From positions 62,001-126,000 of the forward strand of contig JAUYUB010000018.1 in NCBI GenBank assembly GCA_030692765.1: 64,000 nt of DNA, read 5' to 3'. Under the pieces are notes generated by a model that searched no databases, was not told the origin of the DNA, and worked only from the letters and a program-made list of their open reading frames with translations. This DNA comes from Sulfuricurvum sp. GTDB lineage: Bacteria > Campylobacterota > Campylobacteria > Campylobacterales > Sulfurimonadaceae. Both the position numbers and the translations under genes were made by a program. Positions 47,147 to 55,099 of the stretch are shown one piece after another. Position 1 is the stretch's first letter. Every line of letters begins with the position of its first letter.

Positions 47147-47766
47147 TTACGTCTTACATTATGACTAAAAAAAATTTGATAGCCACTATTGCTCTATTCC
47201 TCTTCATGGGCATATGCTACCTTTATGTCGATCGTCCCGTTGCAGTGTATTTCCACTCACAAAAAACATCACTTACCACTTTTTCTTCCATACTGACTAA
47301 GCTTGGTGAAGGAACTTATTATATAGTTCCTTCTCTGATTCTCTTTTTATTTTTTCGAAAAAAAAACCATTATTATGCACAAATATCTCTATTTATCCTT
47401 GCTTCTGTCTCAATTTCAGGAATTTTGGTAAATATTCTAAAAATCATTTTAGGGCGCTTTCGTCCAGAAATATTTTTTGAGAAAAATCTTTACGGATTTG
47501 ACTGGTTTCATGTGACACCCAGTATGGTCTCTTTTCCCTCAGGGCACTCTGCAACTGCCTTAAGCGCTTGGCTTGCATTGGCCATTGTTTTTCCAAAATA
47601 CCGTATTGCTTTACTTTTTATCGGAATTGCGATTGCCTCCACGCGCATTATTATCACAATGCACTATTGCAGTGATGTTATCGCAGGTAGTGCCTTAGGA
47701 ATAGCCGTTACTATGATTTATTACCATCGCTTCTATTTGAAAAACAGTGTTCTCTCAAGAGCTTAG
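47143..47766 (+). CDS. PAP2-family membrane phosphatase (second copy)
   Basis: 207 residues from a TTG (47143) in a TTGA overlap, or 201 from the ATG at 47161 (MTKKNLIA); neither has a strong ribosome site. Motifs are KIILGRFRP, FPSGHSATALSAW and TRIIITMHYCSD. It differs from the first PAP2 in length and loop sizes, so it is a distant paralogue. It lies directly before the second GT39 gene. Confidence 0.88.
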   Translation: MITSYIMTKKNLIATIALFLFMGICYLYVDRPVAVYFHSQKTSLTTFSSILTKLGEGTYYIVPSLILFLFFRKKNHYYAQISLFILASVSISGILVNILKIILGRFRPEIFFEKNLYGFDWFHVTPSMVSFPSGHSATALSAWLALAIVFPKYRIALLFIGIAIASTRIIITMHYCSDVIAGSALGIAVTMIYYHRFYLKNSVLSRA

Positions 47767-49203
47767 ATGTTGCATTCTCTTTATACACTCCCTAAAAATA
47801 TAACAGCCGTTATTGTCTTATTAACACTGTTACGATTGGCTACTGCGCCATTTTTTGGATATGGTGTGGATGAAGCACATTATGTTCTTTATGCTCAACA
47901 TCTTGCATTGAGTTATTTTGACCATCCACCGTTGGTTGGTTGGGTTCACTATTTATTTTCCTTTATTGGGCATAACGAATTTTTAGCCCGAGTCCCTGCT
48001 ATTGCATTAGGAGCACTTAATAGTTATCTGTTCTATGGACTACTAAAAGATAAAAATAAATCTGCCGCTTTTTGGGCAGTGATAGCGCTTAATGCTTCCT
48101 TTGTTTTAGATGTACTTTTTCTAACACTTATGCCTGATTCATTACTTATATCAGGAATGCTATTACTTATTTACATTGTAAAACTTTTAGAATCTAATAA
48201 TTCCATATTGAATTATCTTTTACTTGGGATTGTTTTAGGAATAATGGGACTTAGTAAATACACTGCTATTCTTTTCGTTCCAGGCATTGCAGGGTATTCT
48301 ATTTGGGTACGACGATGGGATCTTTTACTGACTCCAAAAATTTTATACACATTCTTTTTTGCACTTATCGCTATCTCCCCCGTTTTGATTTGGAATATTG
48401 ATAACGATTTTTCCAGTTTTACTTATCAGGCCTCTCATGTTGTTGGAAATGAATTTGGAAATTTTAAAAACTTTTTCCTTTCTCTTACACGTCAATTTGG
48501 TGCATACAATCCTTTTTTATTTTTAATCGCTTTTTATGGTCTATACAAAGCGTATCGATCAAATGATTTTAAACTGGAGATATCATTGGGTATAACTATC
48601 CTTTTGTTTATGTTTTTTTCGCAATATCGCTTCGTTGCACTTCCACATTGGATAAGTCCATTTTTTACTCTGTTCATCCCGATCGGTACGTATTATTTTT
48701 ATCTAAACCAACCAAAAGGGACAAAAATTATTGTTTCGATAAGTTTAATATTAACCATTATCATACATCTTGAACTGATTGCCAAACTAGGGACATTTCC
48801 CAATTTTAATTCCCCTTTTCGAGATATTGCTGGCTGGGAAAACGCTACGAAACAAGCCTCAAATGAGTTGGTTCATTTAAACAATAAAAATGCGGCATTG
48901 GCAGTCACGCATTGGAATCTGGCGAGTAGAGCAATTATATATTCATCACATGATGTATTCCTAATCGATGATCGAAAAGATCAATTTGACCTGTGGGAAA
49001 AAACTCAACCGATAGGAAAAGATCTCCTTTTTATCAATCCGCATACTTATCATAAAGATATTAATAGCAGTTATAAATGTGATAGCACTGTAAAAATAGG
49101 CGAATACAATGCTACACTTAACGGTGGTATCGTTGATGTTTTTTCTTATGAACTATGTAAAAATTTTACAGGAATTCGTAAACCATCCCCTTCAATAAAG
49201 TAA
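47767..49203 (+). CDS. GT39/ArnT-like membrane glycosyltransferase (second copy)
   Basis: 478 residues with about 10-12 helices. The first loop has VDEAHYVLYAQHLALSYFDHPP, parallel to that of the first copy. Further shared blocks are LSKYTAILFVPG, SPVLIWNIDNDFSSF and a late DRKDQFDLWEK. It begins directly after the PAP2 stop (TAGATG). The likely role is periplasmic sugar transfer from a polyprenyl carrier. It ends at the hairpin near 49219. Confidence 0.87.
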   Translation: MLHSLYTLPKNITAVIVLLTLLRLATAPFFGYGVDEAHYVLYAQHLALSYFDHPPLVGWVHYLFSFIGHNEFLARVPAIALGALNSYLFYGLLKDKNKSAAFWAVIALNASFVLDVLFLTLMPDSLLISGMLLLIYIVKLLESNNSILNYLLLGIVLGIMGLSKYTAILFVPGIAGYSIWVRRWDLLLTPKILYTFFFALIAISPVLIWNIDNDFSSFTYQASHVVGNEFGNFKNFFLSLTRQFGAYNPFLFLIAFYGLYKAYRSNDFKLEISLGITILLFMFFSQYRFVALPHWISPFFTLFIPIGTYYFYLNQPKGTKIIVSISLILTIIIHLELIAKLGTFPNFNSPFRDIAGWENATKQASNELVHLNNKNAALAVTHWNLASRAIIYSSHDVFLIDDRKDQFDLWEKTQPIGKDLLFINPHTYHKDINSSYKCDSTVKIGEYNATLNGGIVDVFSYELCKNFTGIRKPSPSIK

Positions 49204-49235
49204 ACTAAGTTTAGTCGCTTTGACTAAACTTAGTT
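49203..49235 (+). terminator. Hairpin at the end of the envelope-glycan block
   Basis: A perfect 14-bp stem, AACTAAGTTTAGTC (49203-49216) and GACTAAACTTAGTT (49222-49235), with loop GCTTT. It starts at the last base of the GT39 stop codon. The stem is AT-rich and only a short T-poor tail follows, so it may be a weak or mRNA-stabilising terminator. Confidence 0.65.
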
Positions 49236-49266
49236 GATACTTCTTGCATTATTAATACTATTTCGT

Positions 49267-49272
49267 TAAAAT
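49267..49272 (+). promoter_or_regulatory. Probable -10 element of htpG
   Basis: TAAAAT 39 bases before the htpG ATG; AAGGAAA (49298-49304) is the ribosome site. Confidence 0.4.
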
Positions 49273-49311
49273 CACAACTTCAAAATTTAATACATTCAAG
49301 GAAACAGTCAC

Positions 49312-51192
49312 ATGGCAAAACATCAGTTTCAAACCGAAGTTTCACAAATCTTACAGTTAATGATCCACTCGCTCTACTCGAACAAAGAGATCTTTGTACG
49401 CGAACTCGTATCGAATGGTTCAGACGCACTTGATAAGCTCAACATGCTTGTCCTCACCGATGACCAATACAAAGGGGTTACTTTCAACCCTCGTATCGAC
49501 ATCATCCTGGATAAAGAGGCAAAAACTCTCACGATTTCTGACAGCGGTATCGGTATGAACGAAACCGATTTGGTCGAAAACCTTGGAACGATTGCAAAAT
49601 CAGGAACCAAAGCATTTTTATCACAGCTTTCAGGTGATCAGAAAAAAGACTCTAACCTAATCGGACAGTTCGGTGTCGGTTTTTATGCAGCATTCATGGT
49701 TGCAGACAAAGTCGAAGTCATCAGCCGTAAAGCGGGTGAAGAGAATGCGTATAAGTGGAGCTCAATGGCAGGAAGCGAGTACGATCTTGAACCTTCATCT
49801 CGTGACACGCACGGTACAAGCATCATCATGCACCTAAAAGACGATGAGGAGGAGTTCCTTGAGACTCACCGTATCGAGACTATCATCAAAAAATACTCTA
49901 ACCATATCCCTTTCCCGATCTTCATGGACAAAGAGGAATACGTAGCACCCGCTGAGGGTGAAGAAAAAGGTCACAACGAAACCAAAAACGTTCAGATCAA
50001 CAAAGCAAACGCACTATGGACGATCAGCAAAGGCGAGATCAGTGACGATGAGTACAAAGATTTCTACTCCAGCATCGCCCACGATTCTGCTGAGCCGTTG
50101 ATGTGGATGCACAACAAGGCAGAGGGGTCACTCGAGTACACCACCCTCTTTTACATCCCATCCAAAGCGCCGATGGACTTGTACCGTGTTGACTACCAAA
50201 GCGGTGTCAAACTCTACATCAACCGTGTCTTCATCTCTGATGATGAAAAAGAGCTTATGCCGACCTATCTTCGTTTCTTGCGTGGGGTGATCGATTCTGC
50301 TGACCTTCCACTAAACGTCAGTCGTGAGATCTTGCAAAGCAACAAAGTGATGAGCAAGATCAAAAACGCTTCTGTCAAAAAAGTACTCGGTGAGCTTTCA
50401 AAAGTTTCTGAAAACGATACAGAAAAATACGATGCATTCTATAAAGAGTTCGGCAATGTTCTCAAAGAGGGTCTATACAGCGACATGGGCAACCGTGAGA
50501 GAATCATGGAGCTTCTTAAGCTCAATACACTAAACTCTGCAGAGCCTGTAATGTTCAGCAAGTTCATAGAAGGTGCTGATGCTGAAAAGAAAGAAATCTA
50601 TTACATCACTGCCAAGATGAGCCTGCAAATGCTCAAAAATTCTCCGAGCTTAGAGCGTTTCAAAGCAAAAGGGATTGATGTACTTGTATTGAACGAAGAG
50701 ATCGACACTATCGTATTCCCAATGGTAAACGAGTACAAAGAGTTCAAACTCATCAACGTCACCGATGCAAAACTTGAAGAGACCGAAGAAGAGAAAAAAG
50801 AGCACGAAGAAAAAGCAAAAACTCTTGAAGGCTTCATCGGACAGCTTCAAAGCGCATTGGGCGAGAGCGTTTCCAAAGTCGAAACTACCTTTGACCTCAC
50901 AGACTCAGCAGTTTGTATCAAAGTGGACAAAGAAGATTCTGGCTACATGATGGCACAAATGATGAAACAGTTCGGAAATATGGGTGGCGACATCCCAGCA
51001 CCAAAACAAATTCTACAGATCAATCCGAACCATGAGTTGATCAAAAAGCTTAGTGATTCAGCAGATGCAGCTCTCATCGATGATGCAGCGCACGTATTGC
51101 TCGATCAAGCGAAACTCTATGAGGGTGAAACCCTTGCAGACACTGCAGGGTTTATCGCACGTCTTAACCGTATTATGACTAAGGCACTTTAA
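49312..51192 (+). CDS. htpG: Chaperone HtpG (bacterial Hsp90)
   Basis: 626 residues, full length. The N-terminal GHKL ATPase shows LVSNGSDALDKL, ISDSGIGMN and GQFGVGFYAAFMVAD. The middle domain has LYINRVFISDD and RGVIDSADLPLNVSREILQ with the conserved arginine. An acidic Glu/Lys-rich linker (about 485-508) precedes the C-terminal dimer domain. It is a stand-alone gene with its own promoter. Confidence 0.97.
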   Translation: MAKHQFQTEVSQILQLMIHSLYSNKEIFVRELVSNGSDALDKLNMLVLTDDQYKGVTFNPRIDIILDKEAKTLTISDSGIGMNETDLVENLGTIAKSGTKAFLSQLSGDQKKDSNLIGQFGVGFYAAFMVADKVEVISRKAGEENAYKWSSMAGSEYDLEPSSRDTHGTSIIMHLKDDEEEFLETHRIETIIKKYSNHIPFPIFMDKEEYVAPAEGEEKGHNETKNVQINKANALWTISKGEISDDEYKDFYSSIAHDSAEPLMWMHNKAEGSLEYTTLFYIPSKAPMDLYRVDYQSGVKLYINRVFISDDEKELMPTYLRFLRGVIDSADLPLNVSREILQSNKVMSKIKNASVKKVLGELSKVSENDTEKYDAFYKEFGNVLKEGLYSDMGNRERIMELLKLNTLNSAEPVMFSKFIEGADAEKKEIYYITAKMSLQMLKNSPSLERFKAKGIDVLVLNEEIDTIVFPMVNEYKEFKLINVTDAKLEETEEEKKEHEEKAKTLEGFIGQLQSALGESVSKVETTFDLTDSAVCIKVDKEDSGYMMAQMMKQFGNMGGDIPAPKQILQINPNHELIKKLSDSADAALIDDAAHVLLDQAKLYEGETLADTAGFIARLNRIMTKAL

Positions 51193-51200
51193 TTTCTTCA

Positions 51201-51222
51201 CATTCCCGCGAAGGCGGGAAAC
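51201..51222 (+). repeat. Second-type REP-like hairpin (GCGGGAA type)
   Basis: TTCCCGC (51203-51209), loop GAAG and GCGGGAA (51214-51220), 8 bases past the htpG stop. It shares the CATTCCC head with the RAYT-linked REPs but has a different, GC-rich stem and loop. It resembles a palindrome seen widely between bacterial genes; it has no T-run. Confidence 0.6.
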
Positions 51223-51314
51223 CATTCTAGAACTGATTAAAAAAACGTCAATTTACCCTTCCTTTAGACTATTTCGCAGACTATAATAATATATCCTATA
51301 TCTAAGATAGTGTT

Positions 51315-51566
51315 ATGTTGCCAATTAAATATACTTTTTTAGTTCAATCTCTTCTAGTATCCGGATTTATGAGTTTTATGGTCTCTGGTGTTATTACTTA
51401 CCTAAATCTAGGGTTTATCCAAAATTTCTTTAGTGTATGGATTAATGCATGGTTAATTGCTTACACGATCGCCTATCCTGCGATATTAATCATCTTCCCT
51501 TTTGCCAGAAAATTATCACTTAAACTATGTTCGAGAAATTATATCTGTGAAATAACACCAGAATAG
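51315..51566 (+). CDS. DUF2798-like small membrane protein
   Basis: 83 residues with two helices (about 10-32 and 42-65). The pattern LVSGFMSFMVSGVITYLNLG then FFSVWINAWLIAYTIAYPAILIIFPFARKL matches DUF2798. Its function is unknown. It stands alone with gaps of over 80 bp on each side. Confidence 0.75.
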   Translation: MLPIKYTFLVQSLLVSGFMSFMVSGVITYLNLGFIQNFFSVWINAWLIAYTIAYPAILIIFPFARKLSLKLCSRNYICEITPE

Positions 51567-51652
51567 TAGAGATTTTTTTTCATTCCAAAAAACTGTCTAT
51601 ATGCCCTTTATTTTAGGACATATGATTAAAATACTCTGATTCCCAAATAAAT

Positions 51653-52234
51653 GTGAGCATCATGAGAACACATCGAGTACCGTTTGGACAAACAAACCCT
51701 GATAAGAAAAATGCGGTTTTTTTAGCCATATACGTCGAATCGATTTCACCATGGAAATATTTCAAAGATGACATGCAGCATATCAAATGTCCCGCACTTA
51801 TCATGATCGATCGATGGGATGGACGGATGGGGTTTCCAGGGGGAACAGTGAATGAGGGAGAGGAACTCATGGAAGCTCTCATGCGTGAGATCAAAGAGGA
51901 GATCGGGATTACGATCAAACCCTCACAGGTTCGTCAGATTGCCTCACATGAAAACCGTATTGTCACCCATTTCTATGGATTAAAAGTACTCGAAATAGAG
52001 TTTTTACATATCTACTATCACATCCTCAACAACTTTTCCCGTTCCATTCTCCTGCACGCTTATGAGGAGGGAGATGCATCCCACTTTATGTCCGAAATCA
52101 CCGGGATAAAAATCGTCCCCCTCCTCTCTCACGAAAACAAAGGGATTGATAGATTTTTGGAAAACTCTTTTGCAGGGGCGACAAAAGAAGATCTCGAAGT
52201 CCTGTTGTCTGAAGTATTAAAAATCCGTCTTTAA
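51653..52234 (+). CDS. NUDIX hydrolase
   Basis: 193 residues from GTG at 51653, or 190 from ATG at 51662; neither has a clear ribosome site. A complete NUDIX box is visible at about 62-84 (GGTVNEGEELMEALMREIKEEIGI, quoted in part: REIKEEIG). The enzyme would cleave a nucleoside diphosphate linked to another group; the substrate is unknown. It is convergent with the following membrane-protein gene. Confidence 0.88.
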   Translation: MSIMRTHRVPFGQTNPDKKNAVFLAIYVESISPWKYFKDDMQHIKCPALIMIDRWDGRMGFPGGTVNEGEELMEALMREIKEEIGITIKPSQVRQIASHENRIVTHFYGLKVLEIEFLHIYYHILNNFSRSILLHAYEEGDASHFMSEITGIKIVPLLSHENKGIDRFLENSFAGATKEDLEVLLSEVLKIRL

Positions 52235-52255
52235 AAATATGTATCAAACATACAA

Positions 52256-52864
52256 TCAAGCTTCTGGTTCATTACTAAAGCTAAACGTCACTTTTGAATC
52301 AGAGATTTTCTGATAGAGGCTGATTTTTCTTCTATACGGCATCCATTTGATTAAAAAGGTCGCCAAAGACTCCCAGAGTGAAACCCATGCAGCTACCGTC
52401 AAACCCTCTGCGATCACCCCTCCTATGATGCTGTTTTTCGCCAAGGTACTTTCATTCATAAGCACAGACATTCCAGCGATCGAAAGACCGGTGAAAAGGA
52501 GGATGATCGACGTTCGGATCATATCTTTCATATTTTTAAGATCTAACTCTTTCATATATAGGAAAAAATTCTTCACACTGTTGCGGACTCTTGATATGGC
52601 CTCATCATTAGATTTTTGTTCTAATGAGAATTCTATTAGAAAGGACTCACTGTCAATTTCAGATACGCTGTCTATGATATATTCAACCAAATCTTGATTT
52701 AAATCTTTTTTTAAAAAATGGGATTTTCTATCAAAATTATTATATAAGTCTTCTATTTTATATGCAGAAATATTAATAATAATCTCACCATTCTCACTTC
52801 TTTCATATCGTTCGACTATATTTTTTTTCATGCTTAACCGCTTATGTATATTTAAATCTTGCAC
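52256..52864 (-). CDS. Membrane protein of unknown function
   Basis: 202 residues. A hydrophilic N-terminal half (about 1-110) is followed by two helices (about 115-135 and 143-165) and a short basic C-terminus. The N-terminal half alternates charged helices and short strands. No family is recognised. It is divergent from the ferritin gene. The start ATG at 52864 or ATG at 52831 (MKKNIVERYER) are both possible. Confidence 0.65.
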   Translation of the reverse strand: MQDLNIHKRLSMKKNIVERYERSENGEIIINISAYKIEDLYNNFDRKSHFLKKDLNQDLVEYIIDSVSEIDSESFLIEFSLEQKSNDEAISRVRNSVKNFFLYMKELDLKNMKDMIRTSIILLFTGLSIAGMSVLMNESTLAKNSIIGGVIAEGLTVAAWVSLWESLATFLIKWMPYRRKISLYQKISDSKVTFSFSNEPEA

Positions 52865-52961
52865 TTATTATATATCAGTTCTTTATAATTAGTTACGATA
52901 CAATAATTAACGCTATGCTTTTCCCAATTTAATGACAACTAACCCAGCAGAAGGAAAAAAG

Positions 52962-53486
52962 ATGCTTAGTGAGAAAATGACATCCGCACTCAACGTGCAA
53001 CTTAACAAAGAGTTTTATTCTTCTTATCTCTATCTCGGCATGTCGACATGGTGTGCCCATACAGGTTATAACGGCGGTGCATCTTGGTTTATGATACAGT
53101 ATGAAGAAGAGCGAATACACGCACTCAAAGTCTATCAATACATGATAAGTCAAGGAAGTAAAATCAATCTTCTACCCATAGACCACCCGCAAATGAAATA
53201 TTCGTCCCTTTTAGCATGTTTTGAAGAGAGCTTGAAACATGAGCGGCTTATGACAAGTGCATTTAATGAACTGTGCGATTTGGCGATCCAAAAAAAAGAT
53301 CATACTTCCTACGCCTTCTTTCAATGGTTCCTACAAGAGCAAATCGAAGAAGAAGCCAGTGTCTCCGACATTATTGCAAAGCTAAAGCTTGTGGGGGATG
53401 GCAATGGTATCTTTATGATTGACACTCAACTGGGTCAGCGTCAGTTAAACATACAAGGTACTACCAATGCAGATAAAGCTATGTAA
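52962..53486 (+). CDS. ftn: Non-heme ferritin
   Basis: 174 residues from the ATG at 52962, chosen because AAGGA lies about 8 bases before it; an upstream ATG at 52932 adds ten. Ferroxidase ligands appear in LNKEFYSSYLYL, YEEERIHALK and QEQIEEEASV. It stores iron in a 24-mer shell and limits oxidative damage. The next small cysteine-protein gene overlaps its 3' end by 20 bp. Confidence 0.94.
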   Translation: MLSEKMTSALNVQLNKEFYSSYLYLGMSTWCAHTGYNGGASWFMIQYEEERIHALKVYQYMISQGSKINLLPIDHPQMKYSSLLACFEESLKHERLMTSAFNELCDLAIQKKDHTSYAFFQWFLQEQIEEEASVSDIIAKLKLVGDGNGIFMIDTQLGQRQLNIQGTTNADKAM

Positions 53487-53673
53487 AAACTATGTCAAAA
53501 AAAAGAAATTAATAAAGAAGCTGGCTTTGGTTGTTCCAGATGCCGATATAAAGGTCAAATCATGCATCGGAATGTGCCACTTTTGCAAAGCTCAGCCAAC
53601 CGCAATAGTTAATGGTAAAAAGATCAAAAAGAAGAGTATTAAAAAGTTTCTAAAAATACTAAAAGATAAATAA
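53467..53673 (+). CDS. Small basic cysteine protein, possible iron-sulfur or DUF1450-like
   Basis: 68 residues, very Lys-rich. Four cysteines are present: C6, and CIGMCHFC at about 33-40, followed by QPTAIVNGKKI. The pattern (C...CxxxCxxC then a PxAIVNG turn) recalls DUF1450-like small thioredoxin-fold proteins and could hold a metal or 2Fe-2S cluster. Its frame overlaps the ferritin 3' end by 20 bp, suggesting co-expression with iron storage. Function is inference. Confidence 0.6.
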   Translation: MQIKLCKNYVKKKKLIKKLALVVPDADIKVKSCIGMCHFCKAQPTAIVNGKKIKKKSIKKFLKILKDK

Positions 53674-53732
53674 TTTTAGAAAAAAATACAGACTGTATGG
53701 CGGTACTGTCTAATCTGAATGGGGAACGAAGC

Positions 53733-54344
53733 ATGCAAAATCCAACTGCCCAAAGATATAACCGTATCGCAAAACTCTATGATCTGCTCCAATGGCCCAT
53801 GGAAGTCTTGAGTCTCAACCGTCTGCGAAAAGAAGTTATCTCACATGCTCAAGGCAAGATGCTCGAAGTGGGAATCGGCACAGGTAAAAACCTCCCATTT
53901 TATCCTCCCAATTGTGATCTAACCGGCATAGACTTTAGTACTGGAATGCTCGATATTGCTCGAGAAAAAATGGTCAAAATCGGCCTTGTGCAATGTGAAC
54001 TAATTGAAATGGACATCGAAGAGATGAGTTTTTCCAATGATTGCTTCGATACCATCGTCAGCTCCTTCGTTTTTTGCACCGTTCCGCATCCAGACAAAGG
54101 ATTGAATGAACTTTACCGTGTCCTCAAGCCTGGTGGAAAAGCAATCTTTCTCGAACACATGAAAAGCAGTTCAAAATGGCTCAATGCATTTCTGTGGATG
54201 ATGGATAAAATAACTACTCCACTGCTGGGGACATCGATGCTTCGGGAAACACAAAAAGAGATTGAGAAAGCAGGTTTTACCATCCTCTCATCCGAAAATA
54301 ATGTGTTTGACATCCTGCGCCTGATAGTGGCTGCCAAGCTATAA
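53733..54344 (+). CDS. Class I SAM-dependent methyltransferase, UbiE/PmtA-like
   Basis: 203 residues from the ATG at 53733, chosen because GGGGAA lies upstream; an ATG at 53697 adds 12 residues without such a site. Motifs: SAM-binding LEVGIGTGKNLPFYP, TGIDFSTGMLDIA, and post-motifs FDTIVSSFVFC and LYRVLKPGGKAIFLEH. The pattern suggests quinone or phospholipid methylation; the substrate is unknown. Confidence 0.85.
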   Translation: MQNPTAQRYNRIAKLYDLLQWPMEVLSLNRLRKEVISHAQGKMLEVGIGTGKNLPFYPPNCDLTGIDFSTGMLDIAREKMVKIGLVQCELIEMDIEEMSFSNDCFDTIVSSFVFCTVPHPDKGLNELYRVLKPGGKAIFLEHMKSSSKWLNAFLWMMDKITTPLLGTSMLRETQKEIEKAGFTILSSENNVFDILRLIVAAKL

Positions 54345-54375
54345 TTGATTGAATAAATAAGATTAAAGGTACTAA

Positions 54376-55023
54376 ATGCAAATCGATTATAAACGGATTT
54401 TAGCACGTATGGGATTATACGGTATAGCTGGAGTCATCGCCTATTCGCTGTATCTAAGAGCAAATGTACCTCCCGAAACCGATGCCCAATATTGCGAAAG
54501 AAAGGGTATGGTGAAGATTCATGACTGGTTTTACAAATACGACGTCTATGAACACGATGAGATGAAACCAATTATGGATATGCTGACAAAAACGTGTGAC
54601 GGTGATCCGTATTGCGAGATAGACCATGCCTACCAATACGTTCTAAGTATTCCCTACAAATCCAGTACTACCAGTCGTAATCCGGCAGACGTTATCAATC
54701 AAAATGGCGGTGATTGCGACGAAAAATCCTTTTTATTGGCCACTTTGCTCTTACAAAACAACTATCCATGTCTATTAATCTTAACAAAGGAACATGGCTT
54801 TTTAGCCGTCAATGTACCCAATGAACAATTAATAAAACAACCAAATTCCTATGTGACATTTGATGGGAAAAAATACTATTTTGCAGATGCAACATTAAAA
54901 GGTGGATACATCGGGCAATATAATGATGTGAAAGAACAAGAGGTTACAGCTGTATTTGACATGGTAACCAAACAAGAGATATCTATGATGAAAGTACAGT
55001 TTTTTATTTCTAAAACGCAATAA
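54376..55023 (+). CDS. Transglutaminase-like cysteine protein, membrane-anchored
   Basis: 215 residues. An N-terminal hydrophobic segment (about 10-28) can anchor it, with the rest outside the membrane. A cysteine-histidine-aspartate set is arranged as in transglutaminase-like folds: GGDCDEKSFLLATLL (Cys about 115), TKEHGFLAVNV (His about 138) and YYFADATLKG (Asp about 172). Extra cysteines (CERKG; CDGDPYC) may form disulfides. It may be a protease-like or cross-linking enzyme; the substrate is unknown. Confidence 0.7.
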   Translation: MQIDYKRILARMGLYGIAGVIAYSLYLRANVPPETDAQYCERKGMVKIHDWFYKYDVYEHDEMKPIMDMLTKTCDGDPYCEIDHAYQYVLSIPYKSSTTSRNPADVINQNGGDCDEKSFLLATLLLQNNYPCLLILTKEHGFLAVNVPNEQLIKQPNSYVTFDGKKYYFADATLKGGYIGQYNDVKEQEVTAVFDMVTKQEISMMKVQFFISKTQ

Positions 55024-55099
55024 AATATTTTTATATTAAAATTTATGATATAAAATCAGATAGAATAGATATTATTTTTTAGAAAAAGAAGGTGCTTAG

